Both the position numbers and the translations under genes were made by a program. 32,659 nucleotides of DNA from a virus. The DNA lies in IMG/VR virus record IMGVR_UViG_3300025097_000026, positions 1 to 32,659 of that record. The stretch is one strand, 5' to 3'. Numbering within the stretch: position 1 is the stretch's first letter; the number at the start of each line of letters is the position of its first letter. The notes below the pieces were generated by a model, which saw only the letters and a list, made by a program, of their open reading frames with translations, was not told the DNA's origin and made no database searches. Below are positions 22,001 through 31,211 of this stretch, piece by piece.

Positions 22001-22078
22001 TTTATCAGGCAGATTGGACCGTTACCGATGACGATTTTAAGTCTATTGCCGGAGGTACAGGTACAGGAAAATGAGTAA
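19004..22078 (+). CDS. Tail tubular protein B (T7 gp12-like nozzle) with inserted repeats
   Basis: 1024 aa; forms the tail nozzle for DNA exit. The N-terminus (NKQLSFAAGEVNPSIYGRAD, then RTLKNMIVHVEGGASNRAG) is the gp12 signature. The TTG start is supported by GGAG (18993-18996); no suitable ATG lies near. T7 gp12 is about 794 aa; the extra length comes from E1-FCCH-like repeat domains around GMTELNG at residues 101-178, 351-430, 697-857 (broken) and 758-837 (nested inside the third), and from an Fn3-like part (about 240-335). The stop overlaps the next start by 8 bp. Confidence 0.92.
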   Translation: MPVNKQLSFAAGEVNPSIYGRADLQKFDSACRTLKNMIVHVEGGASNRAGLEYIGAVHDSTETTRLIRFRFNTEQTYILEFSDFFFRVIKDQAYVMHSADTVTAATRANPCVVTIGAHSYVVGQEVFIKDVVGMTELNNIFYRIRAVAATTISLEDIYGTAIDSSAFTTYSSGGTVEVTPIFATPFPQADLAKLKFTQNADTLTVVHPDHNGIYDITRTAHDVWTVSQVDFTSQTSAPTTVAATPSTANTGFVRNYVVTAVNDTTGEESVASSSNNADHDLAADATRTNDVAWDDVAGVTWKIYCDDNASGVFGFIGNASTNAFSDNFITPSYDVTPPENKKPIFVFEDFVITGATQASPCVLTITAGGRTPVVGDQVDVSAVVGMTELNGNTYFVKAATSTTIDLEDKTGTSLNSTGFTPYSSAGVAKVSEQNKSPRCVTYHQQRRIFAGPDDTPSTFYTTRVGLFANMNVSTVTQADDAITFNVVADDVNEIRDIKSQKDLFLFTSSGIFRITTGESLVFSQTNISSEEQESWGVSDIEALKVGQSFLYVQDGERVVRDLQDTIEANGFSGDDLTLLAKHLFKERKIVEWAYARDPDSVIWCVMDDGTVNALTYLRKHQIWAWTHHVTDGLFKSIAAIPETTSEYGVYFVVERTIEGTTGSASTMKYVERLKNRDVLDIKDSFFVDSGLSLDVPITISGATAASPVVVTATAHGLTDADFIDIAEVEGMTELNGNRYKIGNKNTNSFELFNRTQSVYTITAASRADPCEITIGTHTHTEGQQITISGVVGMTELNGNTYQVNTVTSTTVTLKSIAGVGTDSSGFTTYVSGGKAEIDADIDGSAFTAYTTGGEARLVATTLSGLQHLEGESVSVLADGGTVHNPLDADLTTKTVSGGAITIADGASRVHIGLPYTSDLENIGVDLTSLNGFGDALARKKTIPTVKIRVQDSAGIRIGPNADELEPYKPEGVEANEGPTLLNQVIEKTMLNVYDHDGTVFIRQIGPLPMTILSLLPEVQVQENE
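19304..19537 (+). repeat. Nozzle FCCH-like repeat 1
   Basis: Residues 101-178 of the nozzle: TAATRANPCVVTIGAH, VVGMTELNN, TTISLEDIYGT, SSAFTTYSSGGTVEV. Same order of blocks as repeats 2 and 4. Confidence 0.85.
20054..20293 (+). repeat. Nozzle FCCH-like repeat 2
   Basis: Residues 351-430: TGATQASPCVLTIT, VVGMTELNGNTY, TTIDLEDKTGT, STGFTPYSSAGVAKV. Diverged from repeat 1 at DNA level, so not a very recent copy. Confidence 0.85.
21092..21574 (+). repeat. Nozzle repeat 3 interrupted by nested repeat 4
   Basis: Repeat 3 N-part is residues 697-756 (SGATAASPVVVTATAHGL, EGMTELNGNRY, NSFELFNRTQ). Its expected C-part, DGSAFTAYTTGGEARL, appears only at residues about 842-857. Between them is a complete repeat 4 (758-837: TAASRADPCEITIGTH, VVGMTELNGNTY, TTVTLKSIAG, SSGFTTYVSGGKAEI). 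Confidence 0.75.
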
Positions 22079-22535
22079 ACAGGTAGAAATAAAAAAATCA
22101 AAACAGGAAGATATAATGCCAATAGCCCATAGAATGAGAGAGGCAGATGTAAGGGAAATATGGGCTTCTCATAGAACAACACCTTATAAGGCGTTGCTTA
22201 ATGGAATTAAGGCAGAGGGTAGTTGTTGGACCATATTTGGTGATGGCACTCCTGAAGCTATGATTGGTATAGTGAGGATGTCATTACTTAGTAATAAAGG
22301 GTATGCCTGGATGCTTGGCACCGATGTTTTAACTGAGGATAAGAGGCTCTTTATGCGGCTTACAAAGGAGTTATTTGATGATGTGGTAGAGGGGTATAAT
22401 TACCTTGAAAACCATGTGTCTACAGAAAACAGGTTATCTTTAAGGTGGATACAGGCTATGGGGTTTACTGTTGAGGATAAAATTATCAAAAGGAATGGTG
22501 TTCCTTTTAAGAAATTTTTTATGGAGATAAAATAA
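22071..22535 (+). CDS. T7 gp13-like (GNAT-fold) protein
   Basis: 154 aa. The pattern of the phage Gp13/DUF2833 family: HRMREADVREIWASH near the N-terminus, AMIGIVRMS strand, GYAWMLGTD, and a C-terminal NRLSLRWIQAMGFTVE block resembling GNAT acetyltransferases. In T7 the equivalent is needed for virion maturation around the ejection proteins. Catalysis is unproven. It overlaps the nozzle stop and is followed directly by the gp14-like gene, the usual order. Confidence 0.75.
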   Translation: MSKQVEIKKSKQEDIMPIAHRMREADVREIWASHRTTPYKALLNGIKAEGSCWTIFGDGTPEAMIGIVRMSLLSNKGYAWMLGTDVLTEDKRLFMRLTKELFDDVVEGYNYLENHVSTENRLSLRWIQAMGFTVEDKIIKRNGVPFKKFFMEIK

Positions 22536-23275
22536 TGTGTGAACCTGTCACGATAGCGATTGCCGGTGCTGCAATAGGCGGTGGTCTTGGATATGCTGCC
22601 ACAGGAGATGCAAAAGGCGCTCTTATTGGCGCTGGTTTAGGCGCAGCAGGTGGATACTTTGGCGCATCAGCAGCAGGTCTAGGAGGAGCTAATCCATTAA
22701 TAGGTATGTTAAGTCCGTTAGATGCAGCAGCAGGAGCAGGGGGGTTGCTTGGAACCGGTATTTCTGGCACCACCGCCTTAACTGGTCTATCACTCGTTGG
22801 TACTGGTCTATCCGCATTTGGTATGTTTAGTAATTCAAGGTCGGTAGCTAGAGCAGCAGACTACAGAGCAGGTATAGCTAATAACAATGCGTTAATAGCA
22901 GAGCAGAATGCTATATTAGCTCTTGAGAAGGGAGTGGCTGATGTTGAAGATAAACGATTAGAGACTAGGCAGAGAATGGGGTATGAGAAGACTCGGTTGG
23001 CTTCTATGGGGTTCTTTGTTGGCGAGGGCAGTTCGGTAGAGATATTAACCGATACAGCCATATTGGGAGAGCTAGACGCACTCAGAATAACAGCAGATGC
23101 AGAAAACAGAGCCAATAACTATAGACAACAGGCAGGAGATTTTAGAACAATGGCAGATTTAAACGCATTCGCATCACAGAGTGCTAAGACAGCCGGCAAT
23201 ATTAACACCGCAGGATCTCTAATCACCGGTGCTGCGAATGCCGGTACAACCTTTTTAGCGACAAAACCAGTATAA
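22535..23275 (+). CDS. Internal virion protein B-like (T7 gp14-like)
   Basis: 246 aa. The first 100 residues are Gly/Ala-rich and hydrophobic (repeated GxGLGAAGG-type segments), suited to membrane insertion. The second half is a helical coil (NNNALIAEQNAILALEKGVAD, KRLETRQRMGYEKTRLASMG, then GEGSSVEIL) matching the virion core family of podophages. In T7 the counterpart forms the outer-membrane pore during ejection. Starts in TAATG overlap with the previous gene. Confidence 0.8.
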   Translation: MCEPVTIAIAGAAIGGGLGYAATGDAKGALIGAGLGAAGGYFGASAAGLGGANPLIGMLSPLDAAAGAGGLLGTGISGTTALTGLSLVGTGLSAFGMFSNSRSVARAADYRAGIANNNALIAEQNAILALEKGVADVEDKRLETRQRMGYEKTRLASMGFFVGEGSSVEILTDTAILGELDALRITADAENRANNYRQQAGDFRTMADLNAFASQSAKTAGNINTAGSLITGAANAGTTFLATKPV

Positions 23276-25266
23276 TGGCAATAAAAATACCAAGTGTAAA
23301 AGCGCCTGATTTAACAAGAAGAAGTCATAATATTGATATACCAGCAGGTGCATTCGGTGAGCCTGTGGGAGCGGCAATAGGAAAAATTGGAGCCGATACA
23401 GCCGATGCTGCCAATAAGGTAAATATAGCCTTGGCTAGATTCGATGAACGCAGAAGCTCTACAGAGGCTAATAAGGCATTTAAGGATTTACCCATTAGTG
23501 AGGGTAATGCGTTAATCGCTGCCAAGAAAGATCCGAACAGGAACCTGCCGACATTTCAACCGGACTATACTGCTGCTCAGGATAAGCGTAATAAGGCAAT
23601 CATAGATGGATTGTCCGAGAGAGCGAAGCCGAAGTTCATGCTTCAATATAACACCTTACAGAAGAATCAGGCTTTGGATGCTATGAACTGGGCGTTAGGG
23701 CAAGAGGTTGTTGAGGGCAGGAACGAAATGAATGAGGCTGTTCTCAAGTTAACATCGACAGCTTCTACGGTTGCTGATACTATATTGCTTAAAAAACAGG
23801 TAGAAGATAAAATCTTTGAAGCTCATATTAATAATGTTCTGCTTGATGGTAGGATGCGAGCAAAAGATCCAGATGTCGAGGCTCTGAAGCAGTTCCGGCA
23901 GATTGATTTCAACAAAGCAAGCTCTTTGGTGTTTAATAATCCTGCACTTTTAAGGAAGATGATAAAAGAGAATGCCTTACCCCATCTGAGCGATACACAG
24001 AAAAAAGAATTTATGAGCCAATCTTTTACGTCCACAGCCGGAATTGAATATAGGGCGAAAGTTTCTGCTCTTGATTTCTATGGTGAACAGAATGCTATGT
24101 TTAGAAAAAAGCTGAATGAAGGGTTGTTGGTTGGTGAGGCAGGATATAATGAACTCAATGTAGCCGTACAATCTTTACAGCCTCAAGTTGACGCAGGTGA
24201 TGAAGACGCAGCAACACAACAGTCACTACTAACATTGGTTAGGGACAGTCTTTTTGAGACAGACGATGTAACACAGGCATCAAAGGATAAAAATGCCTTG
24301 ATGAACAAACTGGCTTCTATTAGAGCAACAAAATTAATCAAGGAAATGGGATTGGCAGAGAATACAACCCCTGACAAAGGGCAGCAGTCAGTAACGTATG
24401 TGCATCTTCTTGGCAGATTCAATGAAATGGTTGTAGAGGTAAAGAGAAGAGGTAAAGATCCAGAGTTCCGGTTAAGAGAAAAAGGTACTATTACAAGGCT
24501 TAGTGATATACTTGACGTTCAGGCTGATAGCGAGGTATTTAGACAAAAAGGATTGGTCTCAAATGAAAAACATAATGCGATCATAGAAGATCTGTTGCCA
24601 ATAGTCAGAGATAAAATAGAGGATGACTCCTTCCTAGAAAAGAAAAATATGCTTGGTACTAAAATCAAGGTGAAAGCAGATATATATTCTGCTGCGTTTA
24701 CTCATGTTAAAGAGACATTGGCAAAGAGTCCTGAGTTAAATACTGTTGTTAATCAGGCTGATGCTATGTTATTTGCATATCAGATTGCAAGGACCACAGA
24801 CAAGCAAGAGGAAGCTGATGCTTTTAAGCGCAGGGAGGAAATATTCAAGGCTGGAGACAGAGGTTTAAAAGAACTATATCGACAGCTTATTCCGGAGATT
24901 AATCATTTGACAGATGACGAGATCCCAAACATGATAATAAAAACAGAGGAAACGGCTGACCGGACACCGGTACCAGTATTTAAAGTACCAACACAAGCAG
25001 TTATAGATGTAATGAAGGCGAATCCAAATAATGCAAATACTAAGAAAATATTCATCGAGAGATACGGACAAGACCAGTTTGATGCGATAACCGGTGCCCT
25101 AAGAAGAGGTATGTTTAAAGTTGAACCAACACCGGCTGAACTGCATGAGTTAGGACAGGCGCAAGCCGGTCAGGATGCAGATGCTAAAAGGGAATTTATC
25201 GACACACATGGACAGGGTTGGTATAATTTCCACACAGGTAAACCAGATGATCATAAGGGTATTTGA
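23275..25266 (+). CDS. Internal virion protein (T7 gp15-position ejection protein)
   Basis: 663 aa, mostly helical and charged, no signal peptide. Its position after gp14-like and before the giant protein, and its length (T7 gp15 is 747 aa), fit the second ejection protein. N-terminal IPSVKAPDLTRRSHN and a Gly/Ala part are followed by long helices. No clear transglycosylase motif is seen. It starts in the TAATGG overlap. Assignment rests on position and composition. Confidence 0.65.
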   Translation: MAIKIPSVKAPDLTRRSHNIDIPAGAFGEPVGAAIGKIGADTADAANKVNIALARFDERRSSTEANKAFKDLPISEGNALIAAKKDPNRNLPTFQPDYTAAQDKRNKAIIDGLSERAKPKFMLQYNTLQKNQALDAMNWALGQEVVEGRNEMNEAVLKLTSTASTVADTILLKKQVEDKIFEAHINNVLLDGRMRAKDPDVEALKQFRQIDFNKASSLVFNNPALLRKMIKENALPHLSDTQKKEFMSQSFTSTAGIEYRAKVSALDFYGEQNAMFRKKLNEGLLVGEAGYNELNVAVQSLQPQVDAGDEDAATQQSLLTLVRDSLFETDDVTQASKDKNALMNKLASIRATKLIKEMGLAENTTPDKGQQSVTYVHLLGRFNEMVVEVKRRGKDPEFRLREKGTITRLSDILDVQADSEVFRQKGLVSNEKHNAIIEDLLPIVRDKIEDDSFLEKKNMLGTKIKVKADIYSAAFTHVKETLAKSPELNTVVNQADAMLFAYQIARTTDKQEEADAFKRREEIFKAGDRGLKELYRQLIPEINHLTDDEIPNMIIKTEETADRTPVPVFKVPTQAVIDVMKANPNNANTKKIFIERYGQDQFDAITGALRRGMFKVEPTPAELHELGQAQAGQDADAKREFIDTHGQGWYNFHTGKPDDHKGI

Positions 25267-25287
25267 TTTAATTATTATGGGAAAATA

Positions 25288-28200
25288 ATGGTTACACCTT
25301 TAAAAGAAAAAGATCCATTTTTGGGGTTAGATCCACAATTCGACAACGCTGGTCAGGCTGTAGACTCTGATCCGTTTGCTGGACTAGATCCACAATTCGA
25401 CAACGCTGGTCAGGCTGTAGACTCTGATCCGTTTGCAGATTTACTTCCGGAGAAGGAGGATAGGTTTCAACAGTTGTTGCCTAGGGGAAGTTCTGCTCCA
25501 CCTCAAACTTTTGATAAAGGCACAAGGGACGAGCTTAATGCTCTTAATGGTAATGTCGGCAACAAGGAATATATGTATATTCCTGGGGAGAACGTAGTTA
25601 CATTCAATGAATTTGGCATCAGCAAAGCTATAGAAATATTAAGCAGGGCTTATAGTACAGGTAATTTAGGTTCGGAGCGAAGCCAGTTGGGACACAGAGC
25701 TATGAACGGTGATACAAGCGTTGAGGCACGAATAAGCGAGATAGACGATTTACTGCGAGGCTTTGATCCTCTTGCCGGTATGGTGCCTCCACCTCTTACA
25801 GAGGAAGAGTTGAGATATCCACAGCGACCAGGATTTGTTGGTCCTGACCAGTTTGAAAGAATCAATCAATTCTCTCAACCACCTAAAGACGGCATCGCTA
25901 CTTGGCTTGGTAAGACGGTATTTGAGGAGCTTGCGAATATAAGAGGTTATATGCGTTCAGGTTTAATCAAAGGATCTGCGACAGGAGGAGCGATGTTACT
26001 GGCAACAGCTATACCAGGACCTCATCAGGCTGTCACCGGACCTTTATCTATACCTCTGTTCGGTGCAGGATTTACAGCCGGTGCAATAGAGTATGGTTAC
26101 AGGCAAATGTCCGGAGAAGCATACCTTGAGTACAGGGCTTTCACAGATGACGAAGGGAATAAACTTCCAGACCATATAGCCAAACTTGGCGCTGTTATTA
26201 TGGGTGGCTTTGGTGCCGGCATGGAATCAATATCTATGGGGATGTTGTTCAAGATATTGCCTGGTACAAGACAAGTATTCAAGAAGGCTGGTTTTAAAGT
26301 TAGTGATGCTCTTAAAATACCAAGTTCTACTAAACTTATAAAAGAGTTCTTGTTTAATATGGCTCAGATTTCACTTACTGAAGGTGGTACTGAGGGCGGT
26401 CAGGAGATATTACAGATAGGTATTGGTGAGATACTGAAGGCTAATGCTGATGGAGAGTTTGAGGCTATTGACTTTGCAGATGCAGCAGCAAGAGTAGCTG
26501 AGGCATCAGTTAAAGGTGCCGTTGTCGGTACAGCGCTTGGTGGTGGAGCTACTGCTGCAAGTGTTGGTGTTGATGTTGCTCAAGGTAAAGGCGATTTAAT
26601 AAAGACAATGCAGTCTATGAAGGAAAATCAACAGGAGTCTACTGAATTGTTCTTAGAGCAGCGAGCCTTAAAAGAAAAGGGAAAGGATCTCTCTAAGAAG
26701 AAGAAGTCAAGGATGGCTGAGCTGGAGGGTGAAGGGACCAGATTACAGAAAGAATTTTTTGAACAGTTACAGGCAGAGCAAGACAAGCAGTTAAAGAGTG
26801 ACCTCAAGAAAGGCATTGAAGCCTTAGAAGATGTTACACCTGAAGACCTTACACCGGAAGTAACTGCTGAGGCAGTTGAGAAAGTTGAAACAATTACAAA
26901 AGGGGTGCAGGTTGAAGAAGAAAGCGGAAAAATATCCAGATTACAAGAAGGTGTCAGAAGCACTCAGGAGGCTGGAGAAGGAGGAAAATTTACCTTTGAG
27001 GGAGAGGAAAAAGAACATGAAGTCGGTGGACTGTTAGAATTTCAAGGATTTCACGGTACATCAAAGGAGGGATTGCCAGTTAAAGATGTTACTAATTTCG
27101 GTGGATTTCATGCTGGTACTGAAAAAGCAGCACAAGACCGAGTTGGGCTAGAAGCGGAATCAACAAGGGCATCCACAGGCAAGAAAATTAAACAGAATAT
27201 CATTCCTGTTAATATTAAACTGAATAAGACATTAGGTACGCTTGAAAACCCAATAGATGAAACAACTTTATTTACAATAGTTAATTTAAAGAACAAATTA
27301 AAAGAACTTAAAGACCAAGGATTTGATGGAATAATCTATAAGAACATCACAGAAGATTCAGGATCTATAAGTATTCTTTCTTTTTCTAGTGAAAATGTAA
27401 GTGAGTCAGAAGTCTCAAAGGTTCCGGAAGTTGACACACTTGCGAAGGTTGAAGAAGCCTTACAGGGTATTGCAAAGTCACCTGAAGTTAGAGCCTTACT
27501 TATCAAGGCACGAATCGCATTCCTTGAAAGAGAAACCAAGAATATAGACATACGGATAGATGCACTCAATACAGAGATTGCTAAGGCTAAAGCGAACAGG
27601 AAAAACACCAAAGGGCTTGAGTCAAAGAAGGAAAAGCTCTTAAAGAAGAGTGCAAAAGTAGAGGCAGACTTAGACAATACTTTTATATTGGGATTGGCTA
27701 ATGATTTAAAATTGAGTAAGAAGGCTGCTCCGTTGAAGGTCAAGGCAGAGAAGGCTGAGAATATAGAAGAACAGAGGGTAAATGAAGCAAAACTTATTTT
27801 AGAGGAATTAGGACAGGGTGATGAGCCACAGAATACAACTATTGTAAACGAGGCAGGTGAACAGGTGCCTGTGTTGACACAATCCACAAACCCTGCATTC
27901 CTATCCGGCAGGGCTGATCTTGAGGCTGATCCACTTGCTCTTAATGTGGTAGGTCTTAAACAAGGTGGTAAAAAACCTAATCGTAGAAGCAAAAAAGCCG
28001 TGATGAATGCAGTCCAAAGAATAATAAATGGGAAGCCAGCGCCTAAAGATAAGGCTCAGGCTGCGCTACATAATAGAATATTAGATCTTATTGAAGACAG
28101 GCTTGCAGGTGAACAGCCTCGATTCGTGCCAGGTACCGGTCAAGCTGAAGAGTTTGCGAAGGGCTTTGCGGAGCCTCTTCCTGAAATATTATCTCAGGAC

Positions 28201-31200
28201 GAGAAGATAAAGAATTTATTTGATTCATTAAAGAATAAAGAGTTATTGGCTCAGGAACAGATAGAGCCGGAGGCAATAGTTGAACTGACAGCCGGTAAGG
28301 TACAAAAGCTGGAAGAACAGAGCCTCAAGGCACAGGAGAAAGCGCTGAAGAAAGGGTTTACTCAGGGTGCTAAAGCAACTAAAGATAAAATTAAACAGGC
28401 GAAGAAGAATCTAAGGGACCTGTTGAACTCAACTTCTCTGCCACCTGAGAGCAAGAACAAGATAATGACATTGGCTAAGATTGATAAGAAGATACAATCT
28501 GCCGATGGATTCGTTGGAGCTTTAAAGGAAATCAAAAGTCTAATTAGAACTGAGTTTGAAAGATTAGCATTTAAAGAGCAGAGTACCAGGCTTACTAAAT
28601 TATTAAGCGCAAAGAGTATTAATCCAAAGGTGGTAAGTGGTGTCCGTAAGGGTAAGTTTACTGCTGATATACAGGAGAGGTTAGAGGAGTTAAGGAGCCT
28701 ATTAAAGAAAGGGCGCAGAGTCGATCCTGAAACTGGCGAGGCTCTTACAGAGTTTTCTGAAGCGGAAATGGCAGCGCTTGGAGCAGACATTGAAGCATTG
28801 GAACAGTTTAATAACTTGGGTGAACTTTATGGTAATAAAAACAGAGCCGTTCCAAATGAAAAAACTGGTATTTCTCCTGCTCAAGCAGAGCTTAACAGTA
28901 GACAATTAAAACAGCAGGAAGATGGGATATTCGATCCGCTTGGTAATGCTATCTTAGAGTTCCGAGCTAATCCTAAGAATTTTACAAGCGCACAATTAAA
29001 GAAGATTGCAGACGAGGTAGAAGGCTTAATAACTGAAGGAAAGAATGCTGCTAAAGAGCGTGTGAATGGACGTAAGCTGCGGAATGAGGGTTTAGCGTCT
29101 AATGCAGCAGATACTATAAGGACTGTTGAGGAGCAGTTGTTGATTGATGACAATGCTTTACAACAGAGGATAATAGATTTTAACAAAAAGATAAATAATC
29201 TAAGGCGTTATGCTGCTGAGAACTGGCAGGGACAAGTTGATATAGCCTTTAATCTAAAGGGAGTAGACAACGACCTTATTATAGAAGCTCTTAATATAAG
29301 GGAGGAGCTTGCCGAAGCAATAAGACTGCAGAATCAGTTTGGGAATGACTATCGTGACCGTATTAAAAGGTCGATTGGTACTGTAAGCGATATAGTTTAC
29401 AACAAAAAAATGATAAAAGACCATAAGCGTTTTAATGCCGGCAAATTGTTAATTAAACAAGGCTTTAGGGATGCAAGCGAGGGTGATAAGTTTGTTAATG
29501 CAAAAGGTCAACCAGTAGTCCTTAATCTCAGTATAGCTGAGATAAGAAATTATAAGCTGACAGAGCAACAGACCAAATCACATGAAACACTATTTGCTGA
29601 GGATGGTAATGCCTTTGTGGAGACAACAGAAGATAAGATAGGAACTCTTGATGAACTGTACCAGCTTTTAGATGAAAACGACTTGGCTATTATAGAGGCA
29701 AGGCTTGATATGATGGAAGAGTTATACGATTTACACAATGAAGTATATAGAAAGCTCAATGGTATAAACCTTAAAAGGAATGATGTTGGTGAGGGAAGGT
29801 ATTTCCCCTGGAGTCGTACAACAGGAGGAAGGGATGTTTTAGGGATTGACAATGACCAGGCTATGAGGGCAACTGTAAACCTGTCTTCACATAAAGCGAG
29901 GTCAGCGAATAGGTTTGAATTTAAACCAACAAGTGACGAAGCTGTGATGCAGCGTCATCTATTTGAGGTCAGTCATTATATAGCAACGGCAGATAAGTTG
30001 ACAAACATAAGGCAGATAATAACTAATACTAAATTAAAAAAAGCCATTGAATCCAAGTTTGGCAAAGGATTGTATAGTCAAATGGCTGAGACAGTAACAG
30101 ATTTTATAAGGGGAAGAGTCGAAAGGGGTAAGGCTCTTGATAAAGCCATCAACGAAATGAATTCTCGCTTTGCTGCTTCTGTGCTAAGACTCAAACCTAT
30201 AATAGGAGTTAAGCAGTTGTTATCTATACCTGCATACTTAGAAAAAATGCCGGTTCACGCATTTATAGCAGGGGAGCTTGATTTTATTGTAAAGGCGGTT
30301 GACGATCTTGCTCATGGCAGGAAGAACAGGGCTATAGAAATATTAAAAGAGGTTCCGGCTATTGCCAACAGAGCGCCTAACCCTGAAGTAGCGATTGCCA
30401 ACATAGCACAGGACATTCAGAACATAAAACAATCGTTACAGAGAGGGACTAGATGGAGTAAGCTCATGGATGCCAATATTAAGATAGGTGATATTGGTGC
30501 TATCTATGCTGGTGGATGGGCTTTGTATAAGTATTCTCTTAGTCAAGGTAAGACAAAAGCTCAGGCTCTAAAAATAGTACAAGATACCACGCTTGACAGG
30601 CAGCAGTCTCAAGCGTTGAATCAGTTGTCACCCTTACAGAGAGGTCACTCTTTGGGTAGGTCTTTGACTGCCTTTTCATCGGCACCGTTGTCATATTTAA
30701 GGGCAGAGTTTCAGGCTCTTCGGCAGGGATTTAGGCGTAAGATTTCTCCGTACCAGGCTGGTAGGCAGTTTGCTATTTACCATTTTCTATTGCCTATGAT
30801 ATGGCAATTTGTGGCAGATGGATTTAAGGTTGATAAAGAGCATTTGTGGAGGGCTGCATTTTTAGGAAACCTTAATGCTATTGCTTTAATAGGTGATCTT
30901 TTTCAGGCTTTTTATAATATGGCTTTTGAGTTAAAGGCTTTTGACGTTGAGGCTATACCGTTTCTGGCGTTCACAGATGATATGATTAGAGGGATGGGAG
31001 ATATTATGGAGAGTGGGTTAGAAATAGATAGCGAAGAGTTCTATGATGCTGTTAAAAGATTTGCCTCTGCTTACGGCAAGGTTACTCGCAAGCCAGTACA
31101 ACAGTTCTTTAATATATATGAAGGCATTAGTGAGATTGCCGATGATGGACTCTCTAAAGAGCCACTTTTACAAACATTAGGAGCGCCTCCGTTAAAAAAT

Positions 31201-31203
31201 TAG
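25288..31203 (+). CDS. Giant internal (ejection) protein with ART-like domain
   Basis: 1971 aa, in the T7 gp16 position. Visible parts: a perfect 19-residue tandem repeat at 13-50 and further DPFAxL/P units; hydrophobic Gly/Ala segments near 222-265, 301-322 and 410-432; long coiled coil (about 440-540); an ADP-ribosyltransferase/PolyVal-like domain at about 583-708 (GFHGTSKEG, FGGFHAG, IIPVNIKLNKTL, GFDGIIYKN); coiled coils to about 1480; and a C-terminal region (about 1480-1970; NSRFAASVLRLKPIIGVKQ and following) like other large phage ejection proteins. No lysozyme motif recognised. It probably enters the host envelope or cytoplasm on infection. The Shine-Dalgarno is weak (GGGAAAA). Confidence 0.8.
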   Translation: MVTPLKEKDPFLGLDPQFDNAGQAVDSDPFAGLDPQFDNAGQAVDSDPFADLLPEKEDRFQQLLPRGSSAPPQTFDKGTRDELNALNGNVGNKEYMYIPGENVVTFNEFGISKAIEILSRAYSTGNLGSERSQLGHRAMNGDTSVEARISEIDDLLRGFDPLAGMVPPPLTEEELRYPQRPGFVGPDQFERINQFSQPPKDGIATWLGKTVFEELANIRGYMRSGLIKGSATGGAMLLATAIPGPHQAVTGPLSIPLFGAGFTAGAIEYGYRQMSGEAYLEYRAFTDDEGNKLPDHIAKLGAVIMGGFGAGMESISMGMLFKILPGTRQVFKKAGFKVSDALKIPSSTKLIKEFLFNMAQISLTEGGTEGGQEILQIGIGEILKANADGEFEAIDFADAAARVAEASVKGAVVGTALGGGATAASVGVDVAQGKGDLIKTMQSMKENQQESTELFLEQRALKEKGKDLSKKKKSRMAELEGEGTRLQKEFFEQLQAEQDKQLKSDLKKGIEALEDVTPEDLTPEVTAEAVEKVETITKGVQVEEESGKISRLQEGVRSTQEAGEGGKFTFEGEEKEHEVGGLLEFQGFHGTSKEGLPVKDVTNFGGFHAGTEKAAQDRVGLEAESTRASTGKKIKQNIIPVNIKLNKTLGTLENPIDETTLFTIVNLKNKLKELKDQGFDGIIYKNITEDSGSISILSFSSENVSESEVSKVPEVDTLAKVEEALQGIAKSPEVRALLIKARIAFLERETKNIDIRIDALNTEIAKAKANRKNTKGLESKKEKLLKKSAKVEADLDNTFILGLANDLKLSKKAAPLKVKAEKAENIEEQRVNEAKLILEELGQGDEPQNTTIVNEAGEQVPVLTQSTNPAFLSGRADLEADPLALNVVGLKQGGKKPNRRSKKAVMNAVQRIINGKPAPKDKAQAALHNRILDLIEDRLAGEQPRFVPGTGQAEEFAKGFAEPLPEILSQDEKIKNLFDSLKNKELLAQEQIEPEAIVELTAGKVQKLEEQSLKAQEKALKKGFTQGAKATKDKIKQAKKNLRDLLNSTSLPPESKNKIMTLAKIDKKIQSADGFVGALKEIKSLIRTEFERLAFKEQSTRLTKLLSAKSINPKVVSGVRKGKFTADIQERLEELRSLLKKGRRVDPETGEALTEFSEAEMAALGADIEALEQFNNLGELYGNKNRAVPNEKTGISPAQAELNSRQLKQQEDGIFDPLGNAILEFRANPKNFTSAQLKKIADEVEGLITEGKNAAKERVNGRKLRNEGLASNAADTIRTVEEQLLIDDNALQQRIIDFNKKINNLRRYAAENWQGQVDIAFNLKGVDNDLIIEALNIREELAEAIRLQNQFGNDYRDRIKRSIGTVSDIVYNKKMIKDHKRFNAGKLLIKQGFRDASEGDKFVNAKGQPVVLNLSIAEIRNYKLTEQQTKSHETLFAEDGNAFVETTEDKIGTLDELYQLLDENDLAIIEARLDMMEELYDLHNEVYRKLNGINLKRNDVGEGRYFPWSRTTGGRDVLGIDNDQAMRATVNLSSHKARSANRFEFKPTSDEAVMQRHLFEVSHYIATADKLTNIRQIITNTKLKKAIESKFGKGLYSQMAETVTDFIRGRVERGKALDKAINEMNSRFAASVLRLKPIIGVKQLLSIPAYLEKMPVHAFIAGELDFIVKAVDDLAHGRKNRAIEILKEVPAIANRAPNPEVAIANIAQDIQNIKQSLQRGTRWSKLMDANIKIGDIGAIYAGGWALYKYSLSQGKTKAQALKIVQDTTLDRQQSQALNQLSPLQRGHSLGRSLTAFSSAPLSYLRAEFQALRQGFRRKISPYQAGRQFAIYHFLLPMIWQFVADGFKVDKEHLWRAAFLGNLNAIALIGDLFQAFYNMAFELKAFDVEAIPFLAFTDDMIRGMGDIMESGLEIDSEEFYDAVKRFASAYGKVTRKPVQQFFNIYEGISEIADDGLSKEPLLQTLGAPPLKN
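25328..25436 (+). repeat. Perfect tandem repeat, 57-bp period
   Basis: 25328-25379 and 25385-25436 are identical over 52 bp; the period is 57 bp (19 codons), so the frame is kept. It encodes two copies of GLDPQFDNAGQAVDSDPFA (residues 13-31 and 32-50) at the N-terminus of the giant protein. Identity at third codon positions indicates a recent duplication. Confidence 0.95.
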
Positions 31204-31211
31204 AATAGACC

